Below, in pieces: positions 34,827 to 44,692 of a stretch of DNA of 64,000 nucleotides. The DNA comes from Lachnospiraceae bacterium (GTDB taxonomy: Bacteria > Bacillota > Clostridia > Lachnospirales > Lachnospiraceae), in assembly GCA_017441585.1 (NCBI GenBank), contig JAFRWW010000012.1, positions 1-64,000 on the forward strand, written 5' to 3'. The first letter of the stretch is position 1; each line of letters starts with the position of its first letter. The notes below the pieces were generated by a model. It was not told the DNA's origin, did not search any database, and saw only the letters and a program-made list of their open reading frames with translations. A program made the position numbers and the translations under genes.

Positions 34827-35992
34827 TCATCACCTTTTTTTCGAATTATTATAACCATCATCAGGCTGCGCTGTGCAGGAGCCTTAGCGAAATACAGGAT
34901 GTGGAATTCTACTTTGTGGAAACCGAGCCCATGGAAGCTTTCAGGAAGGAAATGGGCTGGGGAAATATAAACAGGCCGGATTATGTGATAAGCGCCTACG
35001 AAAATGAAGAGAAAAAGGATCTGGCCCTTCATCTGTCACAGGTTTCGGATGCGGTGATCGTAGGTTCCGCTCCCGAGTGGTATGTGGAAAAGAGGATACA
35101 AAGGAACGATCTGACCTTCAGATATACGGAAAGGCCCATGAAGGAAGGGTGGATCAAGATGTTCATCCCCAGGCTCGGCCTTAAGTTTTACCGTATCCAT
35201 TATAAAAACAGGGATAAAAACCTGTATCTGCTGGGGGCCAGCGCCTTTGCGGCAGCGGATTATGCTATATTGCATTCCTATCCCGGCAAATGCCTTAAAT
35301 TCGGTTATTTTCCCGAGGGCGAGAAGCTGTCCATGGAAGAGCTTTCGGGGATGAAAAAGAAGGAAGGCCCCCTTTCCATATTGTGGACAGGCAGGTTTTT
35401 GAAACTGAAAAGGGCGGATCTTCTGATAAAGGCACTTAAGATACTTTCCGACAAAGGACTTGAATTCACCGCCACCTTAGTGGGAGACGGTCCCGAAAAG
35501 GACAGGATCAAGGCGCTTGCTTCATCCTGTAAGCTTGATGACAGGGTGACCTTTTCGGATTTTGTGAAGCCGCATGAGGTAAGACAGATGATGAGATGCT
35601 CCGACATATATGTGATGACCAGCAACCATCTGGAAGGCTGGGGCTCCGTCATCTATGAGGCCCTGTCCGAGGGCTGTGCCGTGGCTGCAAGCCATGCCTG
35701 CGGCTGTACGAACTGGCTGGTAGTGCCCGGTGAGACAGGCTTGGTGTTTAAAAGCGGTGACCATGTAAGCCTGGCGGATAAGCTGGAGAGATTCATAACC
35801 GATGATGACCTTATGAAGCGCTGTCAGAGGGGGGCAAAGGAGCAGATGGAAAAGCTCTGGAATCCCGAAGTGGCCGCAGAAAGAATAGCAGAGTTTACCC
35901 GGCGATACAAGGCGGGAGAGGAGGTCTTCATATATGAGGACGGCCCCTTAAGCCCGGCCGGTATCCTTAAGAATAACTGGTTTGATGACTGA
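34823..35992 (+). CDS. Glycosyltransferase family 4
   Basis: A 389-residue GT-B enzyme: MIITFFSNYYNHHQAALC at the start, ILWTGRFLKLKRADLLIKAL in the donor domain, then VGDGPEKDRIKALA and SNHLEGWGSVIYEALSEGC, with the conserved Glu pair of retaining GT4 proteins. It overlaps the upstream GT by 4 bases and the next by 8, so these genes are surely one operon. Substrates unknown. Confidence 0.87.
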   Translation: MIITFFSNYYNHHQAALCRSLSEIQDVEFYFVETEPMEAFRKEMGWGNINRPDYVISAYENEEKKDLALHLSQVSDAVIVGSAPEWYVEKRIQRNDLTFRYTERPMKEGWIKMFIPRLGLKFYRIHYKNRDKNLYLLGASAFAAADYAILHSYPGKCLKFGYFPEGEKLSMEELSGMKKKEGPLSILWTGRFLKLKRADLLIKALKILSDKGLEFTATLVGDGPEKDRIKALASSCKLDDRVTFSDFVKPHEVRQMMRCSDIYVMTSNHLEGWGSVIYEALSEGCAVAASHACGCTNWLVVPGETGLVFKSGDHVSLADKLERFITDDDLMKRCQRGAKEQMEKLWNPEVAAERIAEFTRRYKAGEEVFIYEDGPLSPAGILKNNWFDD

Positions 35993-37118
35993 GAATAAAA
36001 AGAAAATCTTATACCTGCTGGAATATCCCCTGGATCTGCCGGGGGGAGCCCAGATGTCCACCCAGAGCCTTTGCGCCTCTCTCATGGGCAGCAATTATGA
36101 TCCTGTGGTGGTGTGTCCCCATCTGCTAAAACCGGATTCCGTTTTCCCCTACAGGGTCATTACTTACCCTATGGGCAAAAACAGGATACTTAACCTGATA
36201 AAGAGGATCTTGTACTTTGAAAAGACGGTAAAGGATGAGGCACCGGATATCGTGCACATACAGATGCCCGAGTCTCTTATAACCTACGGATTCTGCTCTG
36301 TGGGCAGGAAGAAAAAGCGTCCGGCCCTTATTTTTACGGACAGGGGACTGTTCTACGGATACAGGGCTCATTCCATGTTTTTGATGAAAAGAGCCTTAAG
36401 ACGCGCCGACCTTTTGCTGGTGACCACGGATTATAATAAAAAAATGTGGGAAAAGGGGACGGATATAAGGCCCATAGAGAAGATAGCCAATACCATAAGC
36501 TCTGCTTTCACCTTTTATGATGACAGTATCAGAAAGCAAAAGGATGAAAAAAAGAACGGTCTTCTGACTCTGGGGCTTGCAGGCCGTATCTGTGAGGAAA
36601 AGGACTGGCCATTTGCGGTAAAGCTGATCGAAAGAATGGCAGGTGAGGGTCTTGAGTTCAGGGTGGATATGGTACTGTCCACTTTCGAGGAAAAGGATGC
36701 CGAGATGGTGGAGATGATAAAAAGTACCCTGACAAAGGTTCTTGGCGACAGACTCACCATCAACATGGACTTTACCCAGCAGCAGATGCAGGAGTATTAT
36801 TACGGAGTGGATATATTCCTTATGACCTCCGTGTTTGAATCCTTTGGCAAGGCGGCGGTGGAAGCCATGAGCAGGAAATGCGCAGTCCTGTCCACTGATG
36901 TGGGAGGCCTGTCGGAGGTAGTGGGTAAGGAAGATAACCTGTATACGAAAGAGGATCCATCAAGGGCTGTGGAATATGTTAAAAAATGCATTACGGACAG
37001 GGACTTTCTTAAAAAGGAACAGGAGTATTTCCTTAACAGGTACAGGGATAATTTTTCCATAGAAACCTGCCTTACGGAACATCTTAAGGTTTATGACAAT
37101 ATACTCTCCGGACATTGA
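35985..37118 (+). CDS. Glycosyltransferase family 4
   Basis: A 377-residue GT4 enzyme with ILYLLEYPLDLPGGAQMSTQ (glycine-rich acceptor loop), IVHIQMPESLITYGFC and donor region SVFESFGKAAVEAMSRKC. ATG 35985 preferred over the TTG immediately before it; overlap with the upstream gene is 8 bases. It is the third GT4 in a row, consistent with stepwise assembly of an oligosaccharide repeat unit. Confidence 0.87.
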   Translation: MTENKKKILYLLEYPLDLPGGAQMSTQSLCASLMGSNYDPVVVCPHLLKPDSVFPYRVITYPMGKNRILNLIKRILYFEKTVKDEAPDIVHIQMPESLITYGFCSVGRKKKRPALIFTDRGLFYGYRAHSMFLMKRALRRADLLLVTTDYNKKMWEKGTDIRPIEKIANTISSAFTFYDDSIRKQKDEKKNGLLTLGLAGRICEEKDWPFAVKLIERMAGEGLEFRVDMVLSTFEEKDAEMVEMIKSTLTKVLGDRLTINMDFTQQQMQEYYYGVDIFLMTSVFESFGKAAVEAMSRKCAVLSTDVGGLSEVVGKEDNLYTKEDPSRAVEYVKKCITDRDFLKKEQEYFLNRYRDNFSIETCLTEHLKVYDNILSGH

Positions 37119-37147
37119 TATAAGAGCAACCGATACACTGGCAATAT

Positions 37148-38623
37148 ATGGATAATAAAAACGATAAAAACAAAGTGGATTCTCCGCTGCAGGGGTTCTT
37201 AAGATATTTCTACGGTAACTTTGTAGTGCTGCTTCTGGGCTTTGTGTCCATTCCTTTAATAACAAGAGTTATGTCAAATGAGCAGTACGGCAGGACCGGA
37301 ATGTTTACCAGCGCAGTGACCATCCTTTACATTTTTGCTATCCTGGGAATGGATCAGACTTATATCAGATATTATTATCAGAAGGGGGTGGATCGAAGGG
37401 AACTGATGTTGAGATGCCTTCTGCCTTCCCTGGGAATAGTGTCCGTGATATGTATAGTTTATGCACTGTTATCTAATTATGCCAATGACTTTCTCTTCGG
37501 AAGCAGAGGTTGGGATCTCACCCTGCTGGTTATAGCATATACTGTTATTTCCGTTTTTGAGAGATTCCTTTTTCTGGACATCAGGATGTCCCAGAACGGC
37601 AGATTGTATTCCAATCTGAATATTCTGTCGAAGGTTATTTATATAACCCTGATTATTTTATTTGCCCGTATCATGGGGGATGATTTCAGGGTTGTGATGT
37701 GGGCCATGACCCTTTCCCTTGGTTTAATAACGATTGGCATTTTAATCCGTTATCTGGCCATCAATTTTGACGGAAAAATTGCAAAAGGCGATATTGAGCG
37801 GTTGAGTCAAAAGGAGCTTATACGCTACGGAGCCCCGTTTATACTGGTTCTTCTGCTTGAATGGCTTCTTTCATCCTGTGACAAATGGTCCATCAGGATC
37901 TGGTCGGACTATGGTGAGCTGGGCATATATAATTCGGCCATGAACATCATGTCCATCCTCCTGACCTTCAAGGCAACCTTCGTGGCCTTCTGGTCACCGG
38001 TGGCCATGCAGAAATATGAAAACGATACCTATGAAAACTGTGTTGACTTTTTTAAAAGGGCTTTCAACGTCACTCGGTTTTTATGCATCGCGGCAGGCAT
38101 AGGCCTGATTTTGTTGCGGGGTGTTATCGTATTAGTCCTGGGACCGGACTACAGGGGGGCGGTGCAGGTGATCCCCTTCCTGACTCTGATGCCGGTGTTC
38201 TCCATTCTCTTCGAGATCACGAACCAGGGGATCAAGTTCAAGAAGCTTAACCACTATTTAAATTACGCCTCGTTATTTGCCATCGTGGTGAACATTTCCG
38301 GGAATGCACTTTTGGTTCCGCTCTACGGAGGAAAGGGTGCCGCCATTTCCACGGGAATTACATATCTAATGTATTTTGCCATCGGGACTTTTTTTTCTAA
38401 CAGGTGTTATGAAGTGGGTTATGATGGAAAGAAGACCATGGTGATGGGAGCCATCCTCCTTGTGTATGCCTGTGTGGCTTCGATCTTAGAACCCTCCTGG
38501 CCTGATGCTCTGGTAGGACTTCTGGCCCTGGGACTTGTACTGCTGACGGACAGACAGACCTTCACCCTGTGTATCGGCCAGCTTATGCAGATGTTAAGTA
38601 GATTTAAAGTGAACAGGAGTTAA
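37148..38623 (+). CDS. Wzx-type polysaccharide flippase (second copy)
   Basis: A 491-residue protein with about 12-14 spans; the early segment YFYGNFVVLLLGFVSIPLIT followed by RVMSNEQYGRTGMF is typical of polysaccharide biosynthesis flippases. Not closely similar to the flippase at 27717. Base composition and codon choice look somewhat more AT-rich than the flanking GT genes (many TTA, ATT and TTT codons), possibly a separate origin. It probably exports the lipid-linked unit built by the genes at 31047-37118. Confidence 0.87.
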   Translation: MDNKNDKNKVDSPLQGFLRYFYGNFVVLLLGFVSIPLITRVMSNEQYGRTGMFTSAVTILYIFAILGMDQTYIRYYYQKGVDRRELMLRCLLPSLGIVSVICIVYALLSNYANDFLFGSRGWDLTLLVIAYTVISVFERFLFLDIRMSQNGRLYSNLNILSKVIYITLIILFARIMGDDFRVVMWAMTLSLGLITIGILIRYLAINFDGKIAKGDIERLSQKELIRYGAPFILVLLLEWLLSSCDKWSIRIWSDYGELGIYNSAMNIMSILLTFKATFVAFWSPVAMQKYENDTYENCVDFFKRAFNVTRFLCIAAGIGLILLRGVIVLVLGPDYRGAVQVIPFLTLMPVFSILFEITNQGIKFKKLNHYLNYASLFAIVVNISGNALLVPLYGGKGAAISTGITYLMYFAIGTFFSNRCYEVGYDGKKTMVMGAILLVYACVASILEPSWPDALVGLLALGLVLLTDRQTFTLCIGQLMQMLSRFKVNRS

Positions 38624-38626
38624 CTT

Positions 38627-39331
38627 ATGCCTGAAAAGGGAATAAAAAGAGTATATGAAATATGCAGGCTTTCGGTTCTGACCCTTGTCTGCCTTGTCTT
38701 TTCCATAGCCAGTCTCATATATAATAATAATGCACTGTCGAAGATCTTTCCCGTGCGTCTTTTTACCGACCAGCACATCTATCAGGATGAGGACTATGTA
38801 AATAAGGAAAGACCGGATGCTTATTTAAGGGAGCTTATCAGATACAAGTCGGTTTACGTGCCCTATGATGTGAAGCTCTATGAATATTACAATCCCATCA
38901 GGGATGAGAATGAACGAGGCTCCGGTTTCGTGAGGCGCTATTATACCGAAAATAACTATACCAGATATTTTAAGGAGTACTCAAAGGTCTGTATGACGGA
39001 TGCATCTCTTCCCATGAACGAGGCGGTGGGAGAGGTCATGGAGGCTCATAGGGGGGATTTCAACGATCTGGGCATAGCCAATGACATGCTCAGATATACC
39101 TTCCTTCTTAACAAGGAGCATTCGAAAGAAACCAAGTATTTCTGGTATTCCTGGTATTATTACAGCTTTGCGCAGGAGGAAAGCTACTTTCCCCATGTGT
39201 ACGTCAAGATGGATGAGGTCGCCGATGCGGATGAACTGGTGGCCATCTGGGATGAGGGCGAGAATCTGTATGTTACCACCAGAAGTGATTACGAGAACAG
39301 TTTGAAGGGCGTTTTCGGGGAGATAAAGTAA
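38627..39331 (+). CDS. Unknown membrane-anchored extracytoplasmic protein
   Basis: A 234-residue protein: a short basic cytoplasmic start, one span (LSVLTLVCLVFSIASLIY, residues 15-32), then about 200 polar, aromatic-rich residues outside the membrane (many Tyr). No known domain recognised. It sits between a flippase and a GT-C-like protein with 3- and 1-base spacings, so it may be an accessory subunit of polymerisation or of the following membrane protein. Confidence 0.65.
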   Translation: MPEKGIKRVYEICRLSVLTLVCLVFSIASLIYNNNALSKIFPVRLFTDQHIYQDEDYVNKERPDAYLRELIRYKSVYVPYDVKLYEYYNPIRDENERGSGFVRRYYTENNYTRYFKEYSKVCMTDASLPMNEAVGEVMEAHRGDFNDLGIANDMLRYTFLLNKEHSKETKYFWYSWYYYSFAQEESYFPHVYVKMDEVADADELVAIWDEGENLYVTTRSDYENSLKGVFGEIK

Positions 39332-39332
39332 A

Positions 39333-40901
39333 ATGACCAGAGAGTTCTTTTATATGATGAATCAGATATTCTGTATCATATTCCTCTACATGAGCGGATA
39401 TTTTTTTCTTCGCATTCTGGAGGATGTTACCATCAAGTGGCAGAATAAGCGTTATAATACCAATCTTAAAAAACATGCAAAGCATTCCCATTCAAGGGCC
39501 AGGTGGAGATTTGTCCTGTCCTTTCCCATTGGACTGTCACTCTGGGCCCTGATCGGATTTTTCCTGCTGGTGCTGTCCATTCCCTATACTTATGGGACCA
39601 TAGTACTGACCTATGGTATCATATATATGTCCTTACTTTATATGTATATAGATACCAGAAAGGATTTCATCATGCCCCGGGATGTAAAGATGAATCTGGC
39701 CATGCAGCTGGTGATAGTATTTACGGTGGCGCTGGTGTGCTGCAGCGGTCTTTTGCCCATAAGCATATCCAACGATTCCTATTATTATTATTCCGTCTTT
39801 CCCCAGACCATAGTAAAGGAAGGTTTTTATCAAAGATGCTATGATGTGTTCCTTACCGATGTGGGACAGGCTTCGGCCGTTATAGGTACCCTTCCCTGGT
39901 TCTTCGGCTTTGAGAATACTTACGGCATCCAGCTGTTCTTAGGCTTTGACCTGGCGGCTGTCTACGGTGTGACCATATATGAGAATGTATATAAATATAT
40001 GCCCGGTAAGGCTGATGTAAAGTTTAAGAAAAGGTCGGTGGCTCTGTTATTGTCCCTGATCTCAGTATTGGTGTTCATCAGCTCCACCTGCTTTTACGTC
40101 ATGACCAGATGGTCTCTTGCCAATATTTATTTTATGACCTACTTTTTCATCATCTTTGCCCTGACCATAAGGCTATCCCACGGCGAGGATGTGCTGACCA
40201 GAAGGGACAGGGCTCTGATCACCATCTTTATGGCGATGCTGTCCATACTGCGCATGGAGGGAGGGATGTTTGCAGGACTTCTCATCCTGTGTGCCTGCGC
40301 CCTTGACATACCGAAGAAGGTGCTGCTTAAGAATTATACCCTTCCTTTATTTGCCACCCAGATCCCCTATTACATAGTGGTGTTCGGCATATTGAGGGTG
40401 AATCCCCTTTACAGTTTCCTTCGGACCTCAAATATCATAGTCATGCTGGTATTCTTACTCATTATCTCGGTTTATATTGCGTATATCAGAGATAAGTTCT
40501 TTAAGGACCGGGGCCTTTTGTATGCGGTCTTGCTGCTTTTGGGGCTTTTGGCAGGAAATGTGCTGATATGTTTTATCAGCACGGAAAGATATATAGGAAA
40601 CCTGAGATTCTTCAGGAACAATCTGATCCACTCAAACGGCTGGGGATATTTTGTAATACTCTTTGTGGTGCTCATTGTCTGTCTGCCCTGGGGGAAGAAT
40701 CTCTTTAAGGGAATGCTTTTTCCTCTTACCTTTGATATAGGATATGTATTTTTTACTGTGGCTCTTTGCTGGGCCAGGGACGGTACCTTAAGAGAGGGTA
40801 TAGGTGATTCGGGAAACAGGGTGCTCATGCAGATAGTTCCCTTTGTGATGTATACCTTCACCTTCATGCTGGTGAGAAAAAGGTCCGAGTCGGCGGAGTA
40901 G
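39333..40901 (+). CDS. Large polytopic membrane protein, probable GT-C or polymerase role
   Basis: 522 residues with about 12 spans. An extracytoplasmic loop holds SNDSYYYYSVFPQTIVKEGF with the acidic residue expected in GT-C enzymes, and the C-terminal segment has EGIGDSGNRVLMQIVPF. The position right after the flippase and the single-span protein fits a Wzy-like polymerase or a lipid-linked sugar transferase acting outside the membrane. No decisive motif, so the role is inference. Confidence 0.6.
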   Translation: MTREFFYMMNQIFCIIFLYMSGYFFLRILEDVTIKWQNKRYNTNLKKHAKHSHSRARWRFVLSFPIGLSLWALIGFFLLVLSIPYTYGTIVLTYGIIYMSLLYMYIDTRKDFIMPRDVKMNLAMQLVIVFTVALVCCSGLLPISISNDSYYYYSVFPQTIVKEGFYQRCYDVFLTDVGQASAVIGTLPWFFGFENTYGIQLFLGFDLAAVYGVTIYENVYKYMPGKADVKFKKRSVALLLSLISVLVFISSTCFYVMTRWSLANIYFMTYFFIIFALTIRLSHGEDVLTRRDRALITIFMAMLSILRMEGGMFAGLLILCACALDIPKKVLLKNYTLPLFATQIPYYIVVFGILRVNPLYSFLRTSNIIVMLVFLLIISVYIAYIRDKFFKDRGLLYAVLLLLGLLAGNVLICFISTERYIGNLRFFRNNLIHSNGWGYFVILFVVLIVCLPWGKNLFKGMLFPLTFDIGYVFFTVALCWARDGTLREGIGDSGNRVLMQIVPFVMYTFTFMLVRKRSESAE

Positions 40902-40904
40902 CGG

Positions 40905-42053
40905 ATGGAAAACAGTATCTATCTTCATATACCCTTCTGTGTCAGAAAATGCGACTACTGTGACTTTTTATCCTTTCCGGGAGCACTTTGCTCCGATGAT
41001 ATAAAAGCCGCCTATGTCGATGCCCTGATAAGGGAGATAAAACTGATGCCAAAGGCTGCGGACAGGATATCCACCGTATATATAGGCGGAGGGACCCCCA
41101 GTCTTCTGGATCCTTCATATATGGACAGGATAATGACAACGCTTCATGAGGAGTATGACATAAGTCATGACGCCGAGATAAGTATGGAGGTGAATCCCGG
41201 GACTGTGGACATGGAAAAGCTGGGCATATTAAGGCGCCTGGGGATAAACAGGCTGTCCATGGGGGTTCAGTCCTTTGATGACAGGGAACTTAAGCTTTTG
41301 GGGCGGATCCATGATTCATCCGATGCGAAAAGGTGCTACGAAGATGCCAGAAAAGCCGGGTTTACAAATGTTAACATAGACCTTATGATGCATATTCCGG
41401 GTCAGAGCACAGGCAGTCTTAAAAAGACTCTTGAGGTGGTAAGACAGCTTGCCCCCGAGCATTTATCCTGCTACAGTCTCATAATAGAAGAAGGTACCCC
41501 CTTTTATGACAGGTATTCGCAAAGACCCATGGATGAAGATACGGAAGCAAAGATGGATGTCCTTATGAGAGAAGAACTTAAAGCCATGGGCTATGGGCGC
41601 TATGAGATCTCCAACTGGGCCCTGGAAGGCTTTGAATGCAGACATAATCTGGGCTGTTGGCACAGAGATCCCTATCGTGGTTACGGTCTTGGAGCCGCAA
41701 GTCTGTACAGGGATATGGATGGGAAAGAATACAGATTCACCGGCGAAAGAGATCTTCAGGTTTACATAACAAAGATGCAGGCTTTAAATCCAGGGGATGA
41801 TCCTGACATGGGAGAGCCCCTGACTCAAAAAGATCGGATGGAAGAGTTCATGTTCCTGGGGCTCAGATGTATAAAGGGGATATCCTCTCGGGAATTTGAA
41901 AATGTATTCAAAAAAAGCATGGAGGAAGTCTACGGAGCTGTCCTTGACAGATATCTGGCCATGGACCTTCTGGAAAAAGATGGGGACAGATATTTTTTCA
42001 CCTCAAAGGGACTTGATGTGTCTAATGTGATATTGGCGGACTTTTTATTATGA
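40905..42053 (+). CDS. hemW: Radical-SAM heme chaperone HemW
   Basis: A 382-residue radical SAM protein. CVRKCDYC (Cys12, Cys16, Cys19) binds the 4Fe-4S cluster; YIGGGTPSLL, RLSMGVQSFDD and NIDLMMHIPGQ match the HemN/HemW family, and the length fits HemW (about 380) rather than HemN (about 450). HemW delivers heme to respiratory enzymes; the oxidase activity of HemN is not expected. An unusual location: it lies inside a glycan operon, 3 bases after the GT-C-like gene and overlapping the next by 4. Confidence 0.88.
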   Translation: MENSIYLHIPFCVRKCDYCDFLSFPGALCSDDIKAAYVDALIREIKLMPKAADRISTVYIGGGTPSLLDPSYMDRIMTTLHEEYDISHDAEISMEVNPGTVDMEKLGILRRLGINRLSMGVQSFDDRELKLLGRIHDSSDAKRCYEDARKAGFTNVNIDLMMHIPGQSTGSLKKTLEVVRQLAPEHLSCYSLIIEEGTPFYDRYSQRPMDEDTEAKMDVLMREELKAMGYGRYEISNWALEGFECRHNLGCWHRDPYRGYGLGAASLYRDMDGKEYRFTGERDLQVYITKMQALNPGDDPDMGEPLTQKDRMEEFMFLGLRCIKGISSREFENVFKKSMEEVYGAVLDRYLAMDLLEKDGDRYFFTSKGLDVSNVILADFLL

Positions 42054-43885
42054 AAGAAAACAGGCCTTTTGGCTCAATGATAAGAGAATATGTGCCCGTT
42101 CTTATAATATTGATGGGAGCTTTGGTCCTTATGTACAGAGCTTCCTGTTCTTTTTGTTATTCGGATGAGACCTTTTATTTTTCCACGACCCACAGATTCC
42201 TGTCTGGTGACAGCCCCTTTGTCCATGAGTGGTTCCCCACCCAGATGGTGAGCCTCATCCTCATGCCCTTTCAGGCTGCATACCGGCAGCTGACAGGTTC
42301 TTATGACGGCCTGATCCTTTATTTCAGAATACTCTATGTGGTTTATGAATCACTGGTGGCATTATTCATATTCCGGGTGATAAAAAAGCACAGCGGTGTT
42401 ATTACCGCCGTCGTGGCGGCGCTGTTTTTTCAGTTTTATACCCATCTTAATATAGCCACCCTGTCCTATTATACCATTTCCGTCAGCATGCTCCTTATAG
42501 CGCTGCTCCTTATCTTTAGCGAATATGACGGGGATAAGTCGGAAAAAGGTTCAAAGGAGAGAAAAAGATCCGACCTTTTCCTTGTGCTGTCGGGAAGCGC
42601 CCTTTCCTTAAGCGTATTGTCCCTGCCCACTTTGGCGGCGGCCTATTTTATAGCAGTATTCTTTGTACTGGTCACATCCCTTTTCCTTAAAACCGAAGGG
42701 AAAAGGTTAAGGCGGGTACTTTTCCTGAATTTCTGCGGAATAGTACCGGTGGCGGTCCTGGTCCTTATCTATCTATATTTTGTGACGGGGATCGGCGGCA
42801 TAGCGGACAATCTTACCTATATACTGTCTGATGAAGAGCATACCCAGGGACTTATCTATCCCTTTAAAAACTTCTTCCTGTCCGTCTTTGACGTATTTGG
42901 CAGGGAATATGTGGCGGCAGAACTGCTGCTTGCTCTTTTGGGACTCATCTATTCCCTCCGTGAAAAGTTAAAATGTCTTATGCCCTTCTTGTGCCATCCC
43001 AAAGTAGATCCGCTTTATGTGAAGGGAATCCTCCTTTCTCTGGATGCGTTTTTGTATATGTATGCTGCGGAAAGAGGGGTCTGGCCCCATACGGGTTTTA
43101 CCGGAACCATGCTTTGTCTATTTGCCCTGCCCCTTTTCATGGCCACGGAAAATGACCTTAAACAGGTGAAGCTGTTTTTTACCGTCTTTATGGGAGGCCT
43201 TGTTTTTTCCATGGTATTTTCTTATTCTTCCATGTGCGATCTTTATGTCATCAGCATAGGCCATAATCTGGCGGCGGTGGCGGGGATAGTTTTCTCCATG
43301 AGATTTATTGACGATCTGAGGCGCGTGTCTTTAAAAAAGAACGGCCTTGAGGAGTATTTTGGCATGATCAGCCCTTTTGTCCTGGCGATTGCGCTTTTTA
43401 CCTGTGTCAGCTTAAGGCTTATCAATATCTACAGGGATGCGCCTTCTTCAATGCTTAAGTACAGGATAGATTCCGGAGTGGCAAAGGGGCTTTATACCAC
43501 CTGTGAGCATAAGGCGGAATATGAAAGCCTTTTAAAGTGCATAAGAGAGAATACCGGTGATGATAGTGATACCGTTCTTTTTACAAAGCTTCTGCCCTGG
43601 GGATATCTGGAAAGTGAGGCAAAATGCGCTTCCTACACTACCTGGAGAGTACCTCTTTCCTCCGAAAGATTAAGGGAATATCATGAAGTCCATCCGGAGC
43701 GCATTCCAACGGTCATTATTTTACTGGATGACAATGTGGGCAGCTATGAGACCTGCGGCGATGTGGAGGCGGATCCCAGTCCTAATCTCAATGAGAAGGA
43801 AGGCTATGTATGGGAACTGATAAACGATCCCTCCTATGAGATGACCCGGTATGATCACTGTACGGTATACAAGGCTGTGAAATAG
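42050..43885 (+). CDS. Large polytopic membrane protein, GT-C-like
   Basis: 611 residues, about 11-13 spans, ending in a ~130-residue soluble domain. The first outer loop contains CYSDETFYFSTTHRFLSGDS, resembling the acidic first-loop motif of GT-C (PMT/ArnT-type) transferases that use polyprenyl-phosphate sugars. It probably glycosylates a surface polymer or lipid. It overlaps hemW by 4 bases. A minus-strand gene converges on its end 6 bases later. Confidence 0.6.
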   Translation: MKENRPFGSMIREYVPVLIILMGALVLMYRASCSFCYSDETFYFSTTHRFLSGDSPFVHEWFPTQMVSLILMPFQAAYRQLTGSYDGLILYFRILYVVYESLVALFIFRVIKKHSGVITAVVAALFFQFYTHLNIATLSYYTISVSMLLIALLLIFSEYDGDKSEKGSKERKRSDLFLVLSGSALSLSVLSLPTLAAAYFIAVFFVLVTSLFLKTEGKRLRRVLFLNFCGIVPVAVLVLIYLYFVTGIGGIADNLTYILSDEEHTQGLIYPFKNFFLSVFDVFGREYVAAELLLALLGLIYSLREKLKCLMPFLCHPKVDPLYVKGILLSLDAFLYMYAAERGVWPHTGFTGTMLCLFALPLFMATENDLKQVKLFFTVFMGGLVFSMVFSYSSMCDLYVISIGHNLAAVAGIVFSMRFIDDLRRVSLKKNGLEEYFGMISPFVLAIALFTCVSLRLINIYRDAPSSMLKYRIDSGVAKGLYTTCEHKAEYESLLKCIRENTGDDSDTVLFTKLLPWGYLESEAKCASYTTWRVPLSSERLREYHEVHPERIPTVIILLDDNVGSYETCGDVEADPSPNLNEKEGYVWELINDPSYEMTRYDHCTVYKAVK

Positions 43886-43891
43886 AAGCGT

Positions 43892-44692
43892 CTAAGCTGT
43901 AGGGAAGATGTTCTTTTCCTTTTGAGCCAGTATCCGTCTGTCCAGTTCCAGCTTTTCCCAGCCCGGGGGAGGGAAACTGTCCCAGTCAAACTTTGCGGGA
44001 TACAGACACAGCTTCAGCATTGGAGCTTTATATATGAGGTCCTCATATTTTTTCAGATCGTACTCATCTATGAAGCCGTAGACGAACAGCTTGCACAATA
44101 CATAGACGGGATTTCCCTTATGGGCCATGGCCAGTTCATCTTCGTCAAGCTTTTCCATTTCGCGGTGCATTCGCTCCGATATGTCCTCGTCATAGCGCAG
44201 TACGCCTGAAAAAATAGCATCTACCATGGCGTCATAGCTTATGTCGCTGCGGGTCTTTTTAAGGTCATTCAACAAAAAGATCTGCGCATCCCGTTTGAGG
44301 CAGTAGAGGAGCTGGCCGAATATGCAGACTCTGATCTCATAGGGGGCGTTTTGAGTCAGGGTGAAAAATTTGAGGAAGACCCTGCTGTTCATGGTATAGA
44401 CTGTGGACATGAAGCGGCTTGGTGTGAACAGGACCTTACCGAAATATTTGCTTTCATGCAAAAAGGAGATGAGGTTGTCTTCGCAGCCTGAGTTTCTGGC
44501 TTCTTCCAGTATCTTTGTCAGAAGCATGAAGACAAGGTCGTGGTTTTTGATCTTTTCAGTGGCACCCTGGCATCTTAGCACTGAGGCGGTGGCTTTGAAG
44601 ACCTGCCTTTTAAGCTCCCGTTTTATGTCGGTGGTTTGGTCTTCGTTCCAGTTTGCGGATATCTCACGAAATATGTTCTCCAGATTTTCCAT
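43892..44692 (-). CDS. Unknown cytoplasmic protein, reverse strand
   Basis: A 266-residue soluble protein without signal or membrane span, mainly helical, rich in Leu, Lys and Asp. I do not recognise a domain; segments such as LLTKILEEARNSGCEDN and FTPSRFMSTVYTMNSRVFLK have no motif I can place. It has a GGGGAGG upstream on the minus strand. It is the only minus-strand gene within 20 kb of glycan genes, suggesting independent expression or later insertion. Confidence 0.65.
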   Translation of the reverse strand: MENLENIFREISANWNEDQTTDIKRELKRQVFKATASVLRCQGATEKIKNHDLVFMLLTKILEEARNSGCEDNLISFLHESKYFGKVLFTPSRFMSTVYTMNSRVFLKFFTLTQNAPYEIRVCIFGQLLYCLKRDAQIFLLNDLKKTRSDISYDAMVDAIFSGVLRYDEDISERMHREMEKLDEDELAMAHKGNPVYVLCKLFVYGFIDEYDLKKYEDLIYKAPMLKLCLYPAKFDWDSFPPPGWEKLELDRRILAQKEKNIFPTA

